Shown piece after piece: positions 35,951 through 47,703 of a stretch of 64,000 bases of DNA (positions within the stretch are counted from its first letter, which is position 1; each line of letters begins with the position of its first letter). Made by a program: the position numbers and the translations under genes. The stretch lies in the NCBI RefSeq assembly GCF_051020955.1, contig NC_135016.1, positions 15,668,501 through 15,732,500 of the forward strand. The letters are read 5' to 3'. This DNA is from Megalopta genalis (Eukaryota > Arthropoda > Insecta > Hymenoptera > Halictidae). The notes below the pieces were generated by a model that worked only from the letters and a program-made list of their open reading frames with translations, had not been told where the DNA came from and did no database searches.

Positions 35951-38680
35951 GCCTTTTATATGGGTGCGGAACATTCCAAATAAGAATTATGAAAATATTT
36001 TAAAACGCAATTCAAACTACACTCGATGAACGTTTAACTGTGCACGGTTTTCGCGACGGACGTGGCGAAGTTAATAAGCTGATTGAATGACTATGTTTCG
36101 CTATCTGTTTCTTATCCAAAGAAAGTGTTCATTTAACACATAGGAATTATTTAAAACAAGTGTAATATTCTCAATGTTCACTACACAAGGTGAGTCTCGT
36201 AATATGACGATATGAGATAACTCATAAAATACGTTGTAGGAAAAAAAGGTTCAGATAGAAGTTGCATTGTTTGCAGGGGGACATATAGTATTGTAATCAA
36301 TTTTACATGATTTTATTTTATTATCGAGATGCGAAGGTTGCCTTCAATTTTTAAGTGCGGTATTGCAGTCTTACTACATCGTATTTTTTTTTTAATAGTC
36401 ACAGTGAGTTTATATCGTATTAATAGTCTATTTGAATGCAACTTAATTTATTGTTTCTATATTTCAGTAACTATTTATTTTGAATCCGATTTGGTATAAT
36501 ACTTTTCATGTAGAATTTACAATGTCTTACCCGAATACGAGAAGAAATACAAAACCATTCAATTTAAAAAATTCAAGGTGACCATCATATTTCAAATAAT
36601 ATTTCAAATAATTATAAAATAAAACAGTGTGTCATTTAAAATAATATCACAAATAATTATGAAATAAAATAATGCGTTATTTCAAATAATATTACATACG
36701 ATGTAATATTATGTGATCCCAGGCATAGAAATAGTTATTAAATGAAGTAACATGTAAATTGAAATAATATTTAGAATATTGTCACTTCATGTGTACCTAG
36801 CTATGGAGTATCTGTGTGGTATAAGTGCTTTTGCACATTGTTGTTTCGTAGCACCGATAGTCTGAGTAAGTAAAATACTCCTCGTAATTTTTCTAAACTG
36901 TCTCATCTTATCTATATTATGCATTTTAAATAAACTACTATTAAAATCCTCAAATCCTATATTCACATTTTTATCCATTATCAGAAGGGTTTCAACTAGT
37001 GTAGTTATTTCGATTCAACAAAATCAATTTAATTTCGTATGTACGTTTTCCAATCGCTCCTTTCGGAGTATTTATTCAGGCGTAACAGGAAAATGTTGAT
37101 GCGTAAAGTATCAGTGCAGTGGATTATTTCAGCACACCTACATACATAGGTATGTAAAACGCTCGATGTATGATTTTTCCTACCGAATAGACAACTTTTG
37201 ATACATTTTTATTGCGACATGTTTTCCAAGCTCTATTCGAACAGTTTATTTTCATTTATTTTTAGCCTACCTTAAAACTCGTGAAACATCTCAAAGTATC
37301 TGACGATGTAACATTGGTTCCCATGAAAACGAGACGTTAATAACAGGAACGGTCTTCCTGAAAAGAATTCTATTTAATAAGAGAAGCAAAAAGTTCTCTA
37401 ACCTCTTTAAAGTCTGGCAAATTCTTCTATTCCTTCGGCTGCGTCTCAAAGTAAGTTACAGAAACTTGATACCAGAAAGCAACTATTCTTCTTCCTATTC
37501 GACTGACAATTAATATTTCCAAAGAAAACAGACTAAATGATTGTGGGAATGTTCTTCTATATTCACCATCACCATTATTTTAAGTAAAATGGATCACTGT
37601 ACAAAATTACTTTTCTACACATTCTTGATGATTTTGATGATTTTTTTTATCTGCTGGATTTAATACGTAGCGTGGGACCTATTTAAATTGATCATGTCAA
37701 ATATCTTTTGATATCGTTTATAACACTAGAAAATATTTCAAACTAAATTTGAAAGGTTTTAGGGGGCTTGTAATCTGATACTAATAAGATTTTTTTAGGT
37801 GAATGCGTCGAGGACAAATGGAATTGAATTATATTTTTTTAGTGGAATCATATATTTTTTATTATACTACACGATTCAAGTCGTAATTCTCTTTATAAAA
37901 ATGTTAAGGCATTTATTGCGAAAAAATCAATTGTTTACAAGATATTTGATTTTTAGTATCTTTCAGTGATCATTCAAATTTCGTTCGAAATATTTTTTAG
38001 TATCATCGACATTTTCCAAGATATTGTTTAAGATACTTCTGATAGATTTATTATTCTCTCTCCGATGTTCTTTTTGTTAATGTAACAGCAATTTATTTCA
38101 TTTAATTGCTGAAAATGTGTCATTTGGTAGCGATTTATGTACACTGAGTTAAAATGGCAAGAAATCAAGGTTAATCCAACAGTAACCTATGCGACATGCT
38201 GTACAAAAATTACTCCGGATTTTTATGGAATATAAATAATTTCTACGCAAATTGAAAGTAAGTTAAGCTACATGTACATATTTTGTTTCAGAATCAATTT
38301 AATAAGTTGAAAATGGTGGAAACATTTTTATAAACTCGTAAAATCTGCTGTCTTCTAAAGCAGATTTTTATAGGAGTTTAAATAGAAATTTTAATTTTGC
38401 AGTGGATTATTATTATAAAGTCAAATTGTAGTATATTTTAATTAGAAATTTGAATTATAATAGATTTTTAGTAGAAATTTGAATTGTAATAGATTTTTAA
38501 TAGAACTTTAATTTGTAGCCAATTCTAAACAGGGGTAAATTAACTACAATAAATTTTTAATATAAAATTTAATTATAATAAATTTTTATTTTATTATATA
38601 TTTCAATTATAATCGATTCTTTATAATATGTAAATTATGGTACATTTTTATAAGTATCCATAATAGATTATATATATACA
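35951..38680. repeat. Long repeat, copy 2
   Basis: It starts at the gene II promoter and runs through 36,120-36,780 (shared with 59,160-59,820, including 'aataatatt/aataattat' runs) into the body shared with 20,870 and 59,940. It ends at 'ccataatagattatatatat'. No coding frame is conserved. Confidence 0.75.
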
Positions 38681-38900
38681 CAGAAACACTATTTAATCAT
38701 TTAGTATTCAATAGAATTTTTTCAATTATTAGTGTGTCATCTGGATGTGGCGTCCATTCCACATTGGTGCTCCATTTCAAAGAATCGTTGACAATTAACA
38801 CATCACCGAAACAAACAAATGCATAGTTTTTTTATCATTACTATTATAATGAAAATGTTAAGTGAGAATTTTAAATAAAGATAATCAATCTTAACCTTAC

Positions 38901-38972
38901 CTTGCGTATCTTACGAAGTAGCGGGTCTTTGCAAGCCACTTTTCTCGGTATAACAGCGCATTGTGACGACAT
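38901..38972 (-). pseudogene. Orphan exon 2, acceptor and third Cys lost
   Basis: The frame is open over the family region and has a donor GTAAGG (complement of 38895-38900). Two Cys spaced x8 are kept, but the third Cys codon is CGC (Arg) and no AG lies at the acceptor. The micro-exon below (about 38,800) has lost its AG as well. No leader exon lies between it and gene I's last exon, so this unit has lost its front half. Confidence 0.65.
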
Positions 38973-39175
38973 TTGAGTGATAGATGTCGCGTCAAGTGTT
39001 GGATTTATGGTATGTGTTTCGATTATTGTGCCCATTAAAGTAACGTCCGTTGTTATTATCGAATTGAATCGGTTTTTGTACGTACATCTCACTTCTTAAA
39101 ACATGTTAATTATATGTTAATGTCTTTTATATAAGTACGAAGTTTTTTGTAGGAAAAATAAATAAACAATAGGAA

Positions 39176-39544
39176 ATGTGTAATAAAATATACAGTACAA
39201 TTTTTGAGCGTGTTACTAAGCCCTACAAAGATGAGACGTTAATTTTTGGGAAAGAGCACATCAATTGTCGAGCATACATTACTTTTAGTAAAGGAGTTTG
39301 CACAACGCTGATCACTGATAATGTAAACTACGTAACAATTCTTATAGTTAGGCAATTCCGAACCAACGTGCTGCGATGTTCTTATGTATGGTGTTCACTT
39401 CAATTGTCTAAACATAAACAATCTCTAAATATAAACATCTCAGAAGCAACACGTTTTTCCAAGAAATATATTAAGTACAAATCCTTACATCCTTACACTG
39501 CGATTTTTTGCGTAGAAAAAGGCCACGTGAACAAGTGCAACTGA
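39176..39544 (+). other. 122-codon open frame in repeated intron sequence, not accepted as gene
   Basis: The frame lies in sequence repeated at 46,090-46,280, 48,190-48,480 and 57,540-57,650. The other copies are broken by stops and indels. I see no domain, signal peptide or promoter. It may be part of the same decayed hAT-like element as 46,150-46,340. Confidence 0.3.
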
Positions 39545-40265
39545 TATTGATTTATTAGCTTACAGTCAGAAAAAAATAAAGTCTCATCAATCTAATTTTT
39601 GTCCGTAAAATTATAAACGAAGTGATAACCATCACCGAGATTCTATATGAACTTATCTTTATAATTTCTTGTCCGTCGCTTATCAACGGTCACTTCCTAA
39701 GACAGAAAACGCATCGTACCCTTTATGGTCAGTGCAATTGTCTTAACAGGATTATTTGATATGTAAACTCCTATAGCAACAACATAAATTTTGTCTATAA
39801 CTCTCAAATTACACACACAATTTACAATATATATTTTCAAATTAAATCACTGTATATATATTATATTTTGCAACGTAAAGAGTATTTTGTCCATTTCATT
39901 AATAAATAAAGTAAATAATCGAATAAGTAAACAAATTTTTTCCTTCATTAAATATCCTTGTAAGATAAAATTTCAAATGGATCAACTTTTTTTAAATTTG
40001 ATGGAAAATGATGATATATATAAATGACTTGCATATTTTTGAGTTCTTACTCTGACAAGTTTAATGGACAAGAAGTAAATAAATATTTTCTTCAGGTTGC
40101 ATTTTGTCGGGATGATAAATTAATTAAGAAACTTATTATATATTTTACAATTTTATTATATCAGCCTACAACGCTAATTTAAAAAATCTGTTTTCTTGAT
40201 CCTGGTTACTAATATGCATACGGAAAATTTCATCGTAGTCGGTTGATCTTCATATAAGCTGATGA

Positions 40266-40335
40266 CTAACAGCCTTGTTCTGGACACTCGACCTAAATAA
40301 ACAAATGTATAGAGTTATTATTATTATTATTATTA

Positions 40336-40367
<32 letters not shown>

Positions 40368-43300
40368 GTTATTATTGTTATTATTATTATTATTATTGTT
40401 ATCATAACGAAAATGCTAAAAGAGAATAATAAGTTAAAGTAATCAAACATGATCATACCTTGCACAGTTCAGCTATGCGCGGGTCTGCGCAAATATGATG
40501 TTTTGGCCATTTGCACGCAGATCGCTACTCAGAAATAGACGATGCCAAGAATTATTTAAAGTCCAAAACAGAACATGTGGTTGTATTTGATGTGCAGTAA
40601 ATTCTACCCAATTGTACTTAAATGTACAAACAAAAATGGACAGTTCATGAAGATACGATTATTCCAACCTAGCGACATTTTTTATAGTTGTTGCCAATCG
40701 GCATATATAAAAACGAGCAGCAAGGCTTAAATAATCGCATCTCCTCTTCCAGAAATGACTATTTTGTTTACGAGCTGAGGGACAATAGGGGAGAATTTAC
40801 TGTATAATGATTTACGTATCACACTTGTCGCGTAGCCCGTTCTAACTGTTACACAAATCTAACAAGCCTGTACTTGTTTGCACGGAACGAGATCTGTCAG
40901 AATTCTTTAAATTACATACTAACGTAATTGATTTGATAATAATTGGATAATACCATAAAGAAATGCCATACCGCCAATCTAAAACACTTCTGAAGAATGA
41001 ACCATGTACCTTCAGTTTATTGTAAATAAAATCAATTTCAAGAATAAATATGAGTGCTCAAAGGAAGTAAACATTAAATATTTATACTGTAGCAGACATA
41101 AGTTTAAGACCCTGATATACGCGTGGAGAGATTAATTGTTTCACTAGATTTATGTAAGGAATATAAGGTGTATGCTGTACTGATTAGAACATAATACTCC
41201 GACATATTTCTTACAAAAATATAAATTGTGTTACTGAACATATTTGGAGGAATATGTAATAATAATGAAAAATTATTCTGCAGTATCCTCGGTTCCGTAA
41301 AACTTCTGCACATCTTTTCGGAACAGAGTCTATTAACATAATAATCCACTGAAATGTTGTTCCATGCTGTTTCTACTATCGAAGAAAGCACGCCGAGATT
41401 TTTTGATCTTGATTGATGCACTTGGCGTTTCACGATACCTTAATCGATTGGATTAAGTTCAGGAGATTGCGATGGCCACGGTAACAAAGTAATTTTTTCC
41501 TGTGCGAAGAAACTTTTCACGATCTTGGACGTGTTTTGGATCATTATCCTGTTGAAATATGAAATTATCACCAAAACAGTCGCGTGCATATGATATCATG
41601 GTTTCTCCATGATTCCTTCAATTCGTCGAATTGGATCTACGCCGTTACGTGAAAAACACGCCCATATCATTACGTTTCCGTCACCGTGCTTTACGGTACT
41701 TAAAGTGCATCTTGGCTTTGGGTCTTCATCAATACGACGTCTAACATACCGTACACCATCGGATGATAATCGGTTAAACTTCGATTCACCAGAAAATAAC
41801 ATCTTTTGCCAATCATTAACTGCCCAGTGCTTGTGAGCTTCAGCAAAGATGATCCGCATTTTCCGATTCTTAGCACTCAGCAATGGTTTGTTGCGAGCGA
41901 TACGTCCCTTCAATCCGAACTCTTGCAGTCGTCTTCTAACAGTTCTGTCGTGAATGTGCACACCACTTGTTGTGGCTATTTCCGTTGCAATGTCCATAGC
42001 TGCGCGAAAACGTTCTTTTTCGCTTAAGCGATGCATAATACGGTCCACGTGTGCGGTAGTTTTTCGTGGTAGTTTTTCTACCTTGCTTTGGGCGATCATA
42101 GGGAGATCCAGTTTTCTTCCACTTGTACCACGCTTGCTTGCAATCAGTCGTTGATCTATTGAATACTATTGTTATTTCTAAAAATGTTTTGTTTTCTTTG
42201 CGTAACGTATTAATTACTTTTCTTTTGTCCGCATCTAAATTAACGGCTTTACCCATGGTTTGGATATATGTAAGTATCTTGCAACGATAATAGGTGTAAA
42301 ACGAAAGGAATACACGAAGATGGAAAATAGAGGAGAGAGGAATAATAACGTCGTGTTAGAGTACTAGTCTTAAACTATTGTCCGCCAGGAAACTGAACAT
42401 CGACTATACACTATTGATAAAAATCAACATTGTTTAGTTTCAAAGGTCAGGCGTTCGCAGTTAGAGAGAGCATGATTGTGTGTACACAGGGTGTCCAAAA
42501 ATTATGATATTTCCAGAAAATGTGGAGTTCCTGAGGTGATTTGAAGTAACTTTTTCGTTTGCAAAAATTTTTTCCGAGCCATCGTTTACGAGTTATTGAG
42601 GAAAAACAATGACCAATGAGGGGCGAGCGCGCCTGGCGCTAGGCGGCCGAGCCAATAAGCGGAACTGTGCTTCGTGCGCTCGTTGGCTTGGCCGCTACGC
42701 GCCAACCGAGCTCGCCACTCATTGATGAAAACGATGCCTCGGAGAAAATTCTTGAAAAGGAAAAAGTTGCTTCGAATGATCTCAGTAATCTCCAATTTCC
42801 CGGAAGTATCATAATTTTGGGGCTCCCTGTATTGTAGCAAGAAATAGAAAGAAACAAGCTACATGCAAACTGCATAGGTTAAATCATATTTACAACTGTC
42901 GGTCTTAAACTTATGTCCGCTACTGTACATATAGCTGCTGATAAAAATATATCGTAGATATATAGATATATATGATAACACTAAGTTGAATTTTCTGTTT
43001 AAAATAGTGGATTTGAAAGCAACTAATAATACTAATTCGACTACTCACTAAGCGACGTTTGTGCCCTAATGAAAATAAATCGGATTACCAAAATTTTCGT
43101 TATTGACTCAGATTGAAAAACGTAATTTTCTTATTTTTTTTGTTACTCAATTTAATATTTATTATTTTTTTGAAAATTCTTGTACGTATTATCTAGTAAA
43201 CTAGTCTTTCCAAAATCTTACAAAAATTATACTCGTGTTGCATTATTTCCCTACAATGATATCTCTCCTTGATTCTTTGAATGCTACTCTCTACTCTTAT

Positions 43301-43688
43301 AATTACTGTTCTCGCCGATCGATAATTATTTGCGATAATTTATTAATTAATCATATATATAATTATATTAATCGATAATTATTTGCTTTCGAAGAATCTT
43401 TACTATTTGATTTTCTGCTACAGATATTGTAGGCATATTACAAACAAACGTCCATATGGGATGTTTGAGCATGTAGATAACAAAAGATCAAGACCCTAAG
43501 TCTTTGATACATAAGCTAGGATTTTGAAGAAAATTCGATTGACACTATAAACAAGTTTTGAACGCAATGGATTAAAAATGGTTGTTATATAATTATGACT
43601 GGATTGTGGGAGTTTGCGCGAATGAATAATCCAGAAAAATCAAACTTAACAAATGAAACGAATATATTATAAAAAATATAATACATAT

Positions 43689-43734
<46 letters not shown>

Positions 43735-44692
43735 ATAAAATATATAATATAATATAAAAAATATCTATTTTCCTGTTAAATATTTTGGAATATCAAAAAA
43801 TTCAAAAATTTTTAAAGGACTGCCGACGAACATCCAGAGGATGTTGCGTGATGCCATTGGAGTAAATTGAAATATGTTTCAGATACAATGTGTGATGTTG
43901 AAAAGTCATTTTCTATATTGAAACTAATTTTTTCCGACAGAAAGCATCAATTTTCAATTGAGAATTTAGAAATAGATATTATATTCTTTTCTCATCATAA
44001 TGTTAACACCTCAAAAAGTTAATAGAGTTACTATAGTTGCAAAGATATAGAAATATTTTATTTCTTTAACACGAATAATATTCGATTTTGTTCATAAAGC
44101 GAACATGTTAATATTTGAATAATACGCACAATATGTATAACATAATTAATTTTTCGTCTAATTTGTGTAATGTTAAGTGCATTTTTAATGTACGTCACAT
44201 TGTATACAAAATTAAATACGTTCATCAAACACAATTTCACGAATTTTTCAGTATCTATGCAAATGCATATTTGCCAAATATGTGCTGCATATAGTTTGCA
44301 TATATCTTGCATATAGTTTGTATATTCTTGCTTATACATAGTATGCATATTCACTACATATCGTAAGTGCATAAACGTGCCCAGACCAACTATGATGATC
44401 GTGAGAACTATGTGCGTTGTCGGATCAGGCGTGAGGTTTAGGTCACTGTTAGAACATCGACCGATTTGCAGAGATAAAAATGATATTATATAGACCAAAA
44501 ATCGTCACCACATTAACGTGGCGCAATACAGATGACCGAAAAAATATGAAATGTAATAAATTTTGTTCCGAACGTAACAAATGTAATGATATTAAATGCA
44601 GATTAACTTACTCCAATTGCTTGTGTCACGGAAATTCCTGACAACAGAATCATGGAAATGAACAAAAAGAGGAGTTGTAGTTTGTGGTTCAT
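40266..44692 (-). CDS. Gene I: apamin/MCD-like peptide with extra C-terminal Cys
   Basis: Exon 1 is 44692-44612 (27 codons, donor GTAAGT), exon 2 is 40524-40459 (22 codons, acceptor CTGAGTAG, donor GTATGA) and exon 3 is 40292-40266 (8 codons plus TAG, acceptor TATTTAG). The 57-residue product has a signal peptide and five Cys at 31, 39, 48, 52 and 57 (C-x7-C-x8-C-x3-C-x4-C). The first loop is rich in Lys and His, as in mast-cell-degranulating-type peptides. At the acceptor two AGs lie 3 bases apart; only the downstream one avoids an in-frame TAG. Intron 1 is 4.1 kb because a Tc1 element with a nested MITE sits in it. The promoter TATA is 'cctataaaaag' (44753-44763). Exon 1 and exon 2 are far apart, so pairing by order is an inference. 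Confidence 0.62.
40314..40406. repeat. (TTA)n microsatellite in intron 2 of gene I
   Basis: TTA/TTG trinucleotide run between exon 3 and exon 2. Other units have a short 'tattattactattataatga' at the same place, so the run expanded from conserved intron sequence. Confidence 0.9.
40595..40815. mobile_element. Fold-back MITE in intron 1 of gene I
   Basis: The ends 'gcagtaaattctacccaatt' and 'ggggagaatttactgtataa' are inverse. Internal arms carry 'gaagatacgattattcc' against 'aataatcgcatctcctcttc'. It is the best-preserved full copy of the family seen upstream of exon 2 in several units. Confidence 0.75.
41104..42256 (-). pseudogene. Tc1 transposase pseudogene
   Basis: Two overlapping frames together cover the protein. 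The first (start 42256) begins MGKAVNLDADKRKVI and gives the helix-turn-helix part. A frameshift near 42,090 then moves reading to the second frame (42099-41596). That frame holds the DNA-binding remainder and the catalytic region with 'LFSGESKFN' (the usual catalytic Asp is Gly in this copy), 'YVRRR' and 'MIWACFSRNGVDPI'. Downstream of 41,590 the third catalytic region is recognisable in another frame ('FQQDNDPKH'), then stops. The frameshifts and the lost Asp make it inactive. Confidence 0.85.
42486..42840. mobile_element. MITE nested inside the Tc1 element
   Basis: The ends 'acagggtgtccaaaaattat' and 'cataattttggggctccctg' are inverse. The GC-rich centre matches the copies at 9897 and 49371. 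Because it interrupts the transposon, it is the younger insertion. Confidence 0.8.
43680..43755. repeat. (AT)n microsatellite
   Basis: An (AT)n run of about 45 bases followed by 'aaaatatataatata' imperfect units, located in the hAT-like fragment. Confidence 0.9.
43894..44007 (+). pseudogene. hAT-type transposase C-terminal fragment
   Basis: The frame from 43894 reads 'DVEKSFSILKLIFSDRKHQF' and continues with a 'SIENLE' segment. This matches the C-terminal dimerisation motif of short hAT-derived (CGGBP1-like) proteins, D-V-E-x-S-F-S-x(5-10)-D-R-x-x-F-x-x-E-N-L. The upstream sequence (43,540-43,880) carries the preceding part with stops. Weaker copies are at 46,480-46,590 and 57,840-57,960. 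Confidence 0.7.
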
Positions 44693-45083
44693 GGTTGCAA
44701 GTTCTGTTGTACTAAGCTTGTCAGTAGCCAATGACTGTCACAGTGGTTTCCTCTTTTTATAGGAAAAACTTCGTGCAGAATAATCCTAATATAGATTATG
44801 GGAACATTCGAAAATGTAATTCCAACTTCACGCGATAAATGTTTAACCGTGTGCGGTTTTGGTGTAGAACGTGACGAAGGATAATAAACAGGTAGAATGA
44901 TTGCACTTATCTATTTATTGTCCAAGGAAAATGTGCGATTGTATACACAGAAACACTATTTAATTATTTCGTATCCAATACATTTTTTCCGATAATTGGT
45001 GAGTCATCTGGCCACACTGGTGTTTATATTCAAAGAATCGTTGCTAATTAACACTTGACCGAAACAAACAAATGTATAGAGTG

Positions 45084-45084
<1 letters not shown>

Positions 45085-45153
<69 letters not shown>
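45085..45153. repeat. (ATT)n microsatellite in a dead unit's intron 2
   Basis: Pure ATT run between the micro-exon position and the truncated exon 2 at 45183, homologous in position to the run at 40314. Confidence 0.95.
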
Positions 45154-45182
45154 GAAAATGCTAAAAGAAAATAATAAGAAAA

Positions 45183-45235
45183 GTGTCGGGTTTCTGCAAG
45201 CTACTACACTCTCGGTATAACAGCGCATTTGATAT
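45183..45235 (-). pseudogene. Truncated exon 2 of a dead unit
   Basis: The acceptor CTTAG is intact, and the first two Cys codons of the family are recognisable but out of frame with each other. The sequence then runs directly into the ATT repeat region, so the third Cys and the donor are gone. The leader at 47,269-47,349 would be its exon 1. Confidence 0.65.
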
Positions 45236-46079
45236 CTAAGAGATCGACGATGCGTTAGTCATTTCAGGTCCAGAACGGAAGATGTGTTTTTATTGGAAGT
45301 TACCAATTACTGTTATTACTGTGTCGATTAAAGTAATGTCCAGAGTTTTTAACGAATTAGATCGGTTTTTTAACCTATGTCTCACTACTTAAAACATTTT
45401 AATAACAAATTTCATAAGTAAAATATACAAGCAATACGAAATATTTAACAAAATATACATGACAATTTTTTGAGCGAGTTACTGTGCCCTTGAAAAGATG
45501 AAAATGTAATTACTGTATCTCAATTACTGAGCCTTTTCTAATTACTGTGTGTCAATTACTGGGCTTCAATTACCGTGATGAGTTCTTTGTAAATAAGTGT
45601 AACAAGAACGTAAAAATATGAAGTATTCGGTTTTAAACTATTTAGCATAAATTATTATAAAATATATGTACCAATACTTACGTCAAAGACTTGTGTCTTT
45701 GTGTAACTGTTTCAGTTACTGAATTACTTTATTTAAAAAAATATGTCTAAGAAATCAATTATATTATTGTGTTTCCTGTGATTTGGTCGAGTTATATGAA
45801 TATAAAAGCTTATTTTTTTTGTTTGGAAACCATAATTTTACCATTTCTTCATCTTTATTTGCTACATGTTTCTTAAGTGTTTTAACAAGATCAAGGCAAA
45901 AACATATCGAAGCAATTTCAGGAAACTAAAACTGTTGATTTCGCATTTTAAAGGTATTTTGATTCGGTAATATTTTCTTATTTCTATTAATGTTAATCAA
46001 ATCAATTGAAATTTTTCCGCAAGTTTATATTCTGCGTATTATCTAGTAAACTAGTCCTAAAATTGTACAAAAATGAAAC

Positions 46080-46600
46080 TCATATTGAGCATGTTAGTTG
46101 AATAACGTAAAACGCGTATAGTAAAGGTGTTTCCAAAACGCTGAGTATTAATAATATGAATGACATAACAATTCTTAAAATTGAGCCATTCCAGTCCAAT
46201 GTGCTTTGCCCTATGAAAAAGCTTCGTTCGCAGTGGGATAAAAATTTATTAAAAAGTTGTTCTACAATTGGAACCAAACTGCGGGAATTTATGCGAATGA
46301 ATAATCCAGAGAAATCAACAAAACAAATAAAATATTAACAGAAATATGTTTCGTCATTAAAAGACATAAAAATTATATTTTTTTCTCTTGCACATTTTAA
46401 AATATAAAGAAGTTCGTCTATTTTGTAAGGACTGCCAATCAGAAATTGTTGCAAGATGCTTTTGCTGTAATTTGAAACATGTGTCAATTACATTGTGTAA
46501 TATTAAAAAGGTAAACTTATACGTCTGACAAAAGGCATCAATTTTCAATTGAGAATTTGGAGAAAGGTATTGTATGTTATTCTCACTAAAATCATGCATG
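46080..46600 (+). pseudogene. hAT-like fragment, decayed
   Basis: A plus-strand frame (46156-46338) holds a 'KKLRSQWDKNLL' helix-like piece and 'LREFMRMNNP', which recurs in the copies at 28,440, 35,360, 43,610 and 53,710. A C-terminal relic ('QFSIENLEKGI' type) follows at about 46,540 in another frame. Confidence 0.45.
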
Positions 46601-47268
46601 CAACCTAATGCATAGAAGTATTATGTACAGTGTAATATTAATAATCAGATACTGAGAAAGTTGATAAAGTTAATGAACTTTGAAAGATTAATTCTTTAAA
46701 AATGTATAGAGTTAATACATAAAAATGTTAATACAGTTTAAAATAGCTGCAAAGGTATACAAATATGTTATTTGTATAATACGAATAAAATTATATTTTG
46801 TTTCTAATGCAAAAAAGTTAATATTTGAATAATTTTTTAGACAAGTTTGTGCAATGTTAAACACATTCTTACGTACGTCACATAAATATCACATAAATAT
46901 CATCTACGTTCTATATAGATGATATACATTTTGCATATAGTTAGCATATTCTTGCATGTACGGTGTTTGCATATTCGCTACATATCCTGAATGTACCAAA
47001 CCTCGTCAGTCCAATTATATAGTTCGTGAGAACTATGTGCGTTGTCGGATCATGCGTGAGGTTTCGGTTACCGTTAGGACATCATCCGAGTTGCAGAAAC
47101 GGAAATGATATTATACATATCAAGGATCGTGAATGCGTCCGATTAATAATATATCTCAGTCCTTACACATTACCGTGGCTCAATACAGCTGGCTGAAATA
47201 ATATGAAATAATGTGAATTTTGTTCGGAATTTAACAAATGCAACAATACTAAATGCATACTAACTTAC

Positions 47269-47349
47269 TCCAACTGCAGGTGTCACAAAAATTCCTGACA
47301 ACAAAATCATGGAAAGGAACAGAAAGAGAAGCTGTAGGTTGTGGTTCAT
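47269..47349 (-). pseudogene. Intact signal-peptide exon whose exon 2 is truncated
   Basis: ATG at 47349, 27 codons in phase 0, donor GTAAGT, typical leader ending Thr-Pro-Ala-Val-Gly. The promoter is present ('ccttataagaag', about 47408-47420). The next exon 2 below is the broken one at 45,183. If it still makes a transcript, that transcript would need an exon from gene I further down. Confidence 0.6.
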
Positions 47350-47703
47350 TATTGCAGGTTATACTGTACTAAGAGTGTCAGTAGCCAATAACTATCACAG
47401 TGATTTCCTCTTCTTATAAGGAAATCTTCGTGTAAAATATTTTTAATGTAGATTATGTGAGAATGTTTGAAAATGCAATTCCAACTTTACGCGATAAATA
47501 TTTAACTGTGTGCAGTTTTTGTGTAGAACGTGACGAATGGTAATAATCGTTTATCTGTATAATGTCTAAATATGCGTATTTAATATATACAGGAACACTA
47601 TTTAATTATTTAATAACCGGTACACTTTTTCTGATTATTGGTGTGTCATCTAGAAGTAGCGGCCATTCCACATTGATGTTCCATTTCAAAGAATCGTTGA
47701 CAA

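Larger units (their letters stand above)
41087..42925 (-). mobile_element. Tc1-type transposon, inactive, with TA target duplication
   Basis: The ends 'ctgtagcagacataagttta' (41087) and 'taaacttatgtccgctactg' (42906-42925) are inverse and are flanked by TA. The interior encodes a broken Tc1 transposase on the minus strand. The element sits in intron 1 of gene I and carries a nested MITE at 42486-42840. Two further 'cttaaact.ttgtccgc' words near 42,367 suggest an internal subterminal repeat. Confidence 0.85.

Noticed and set aside
42586..42875. Two minus-strand frames of 78-84 codons
   Set aside because: They lie in the GC-rich centre of a MITE nested in the Tc1 element.
44058..44498. 146-codon minus-strand open frame
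   Set aside because: It is the longest single frame in the 40-50 kb region after the transposase. But it lies in sequence shared with 28,720-29,100 and 54,000-54,350, where the frame is broken, and it has no domain or splice context.
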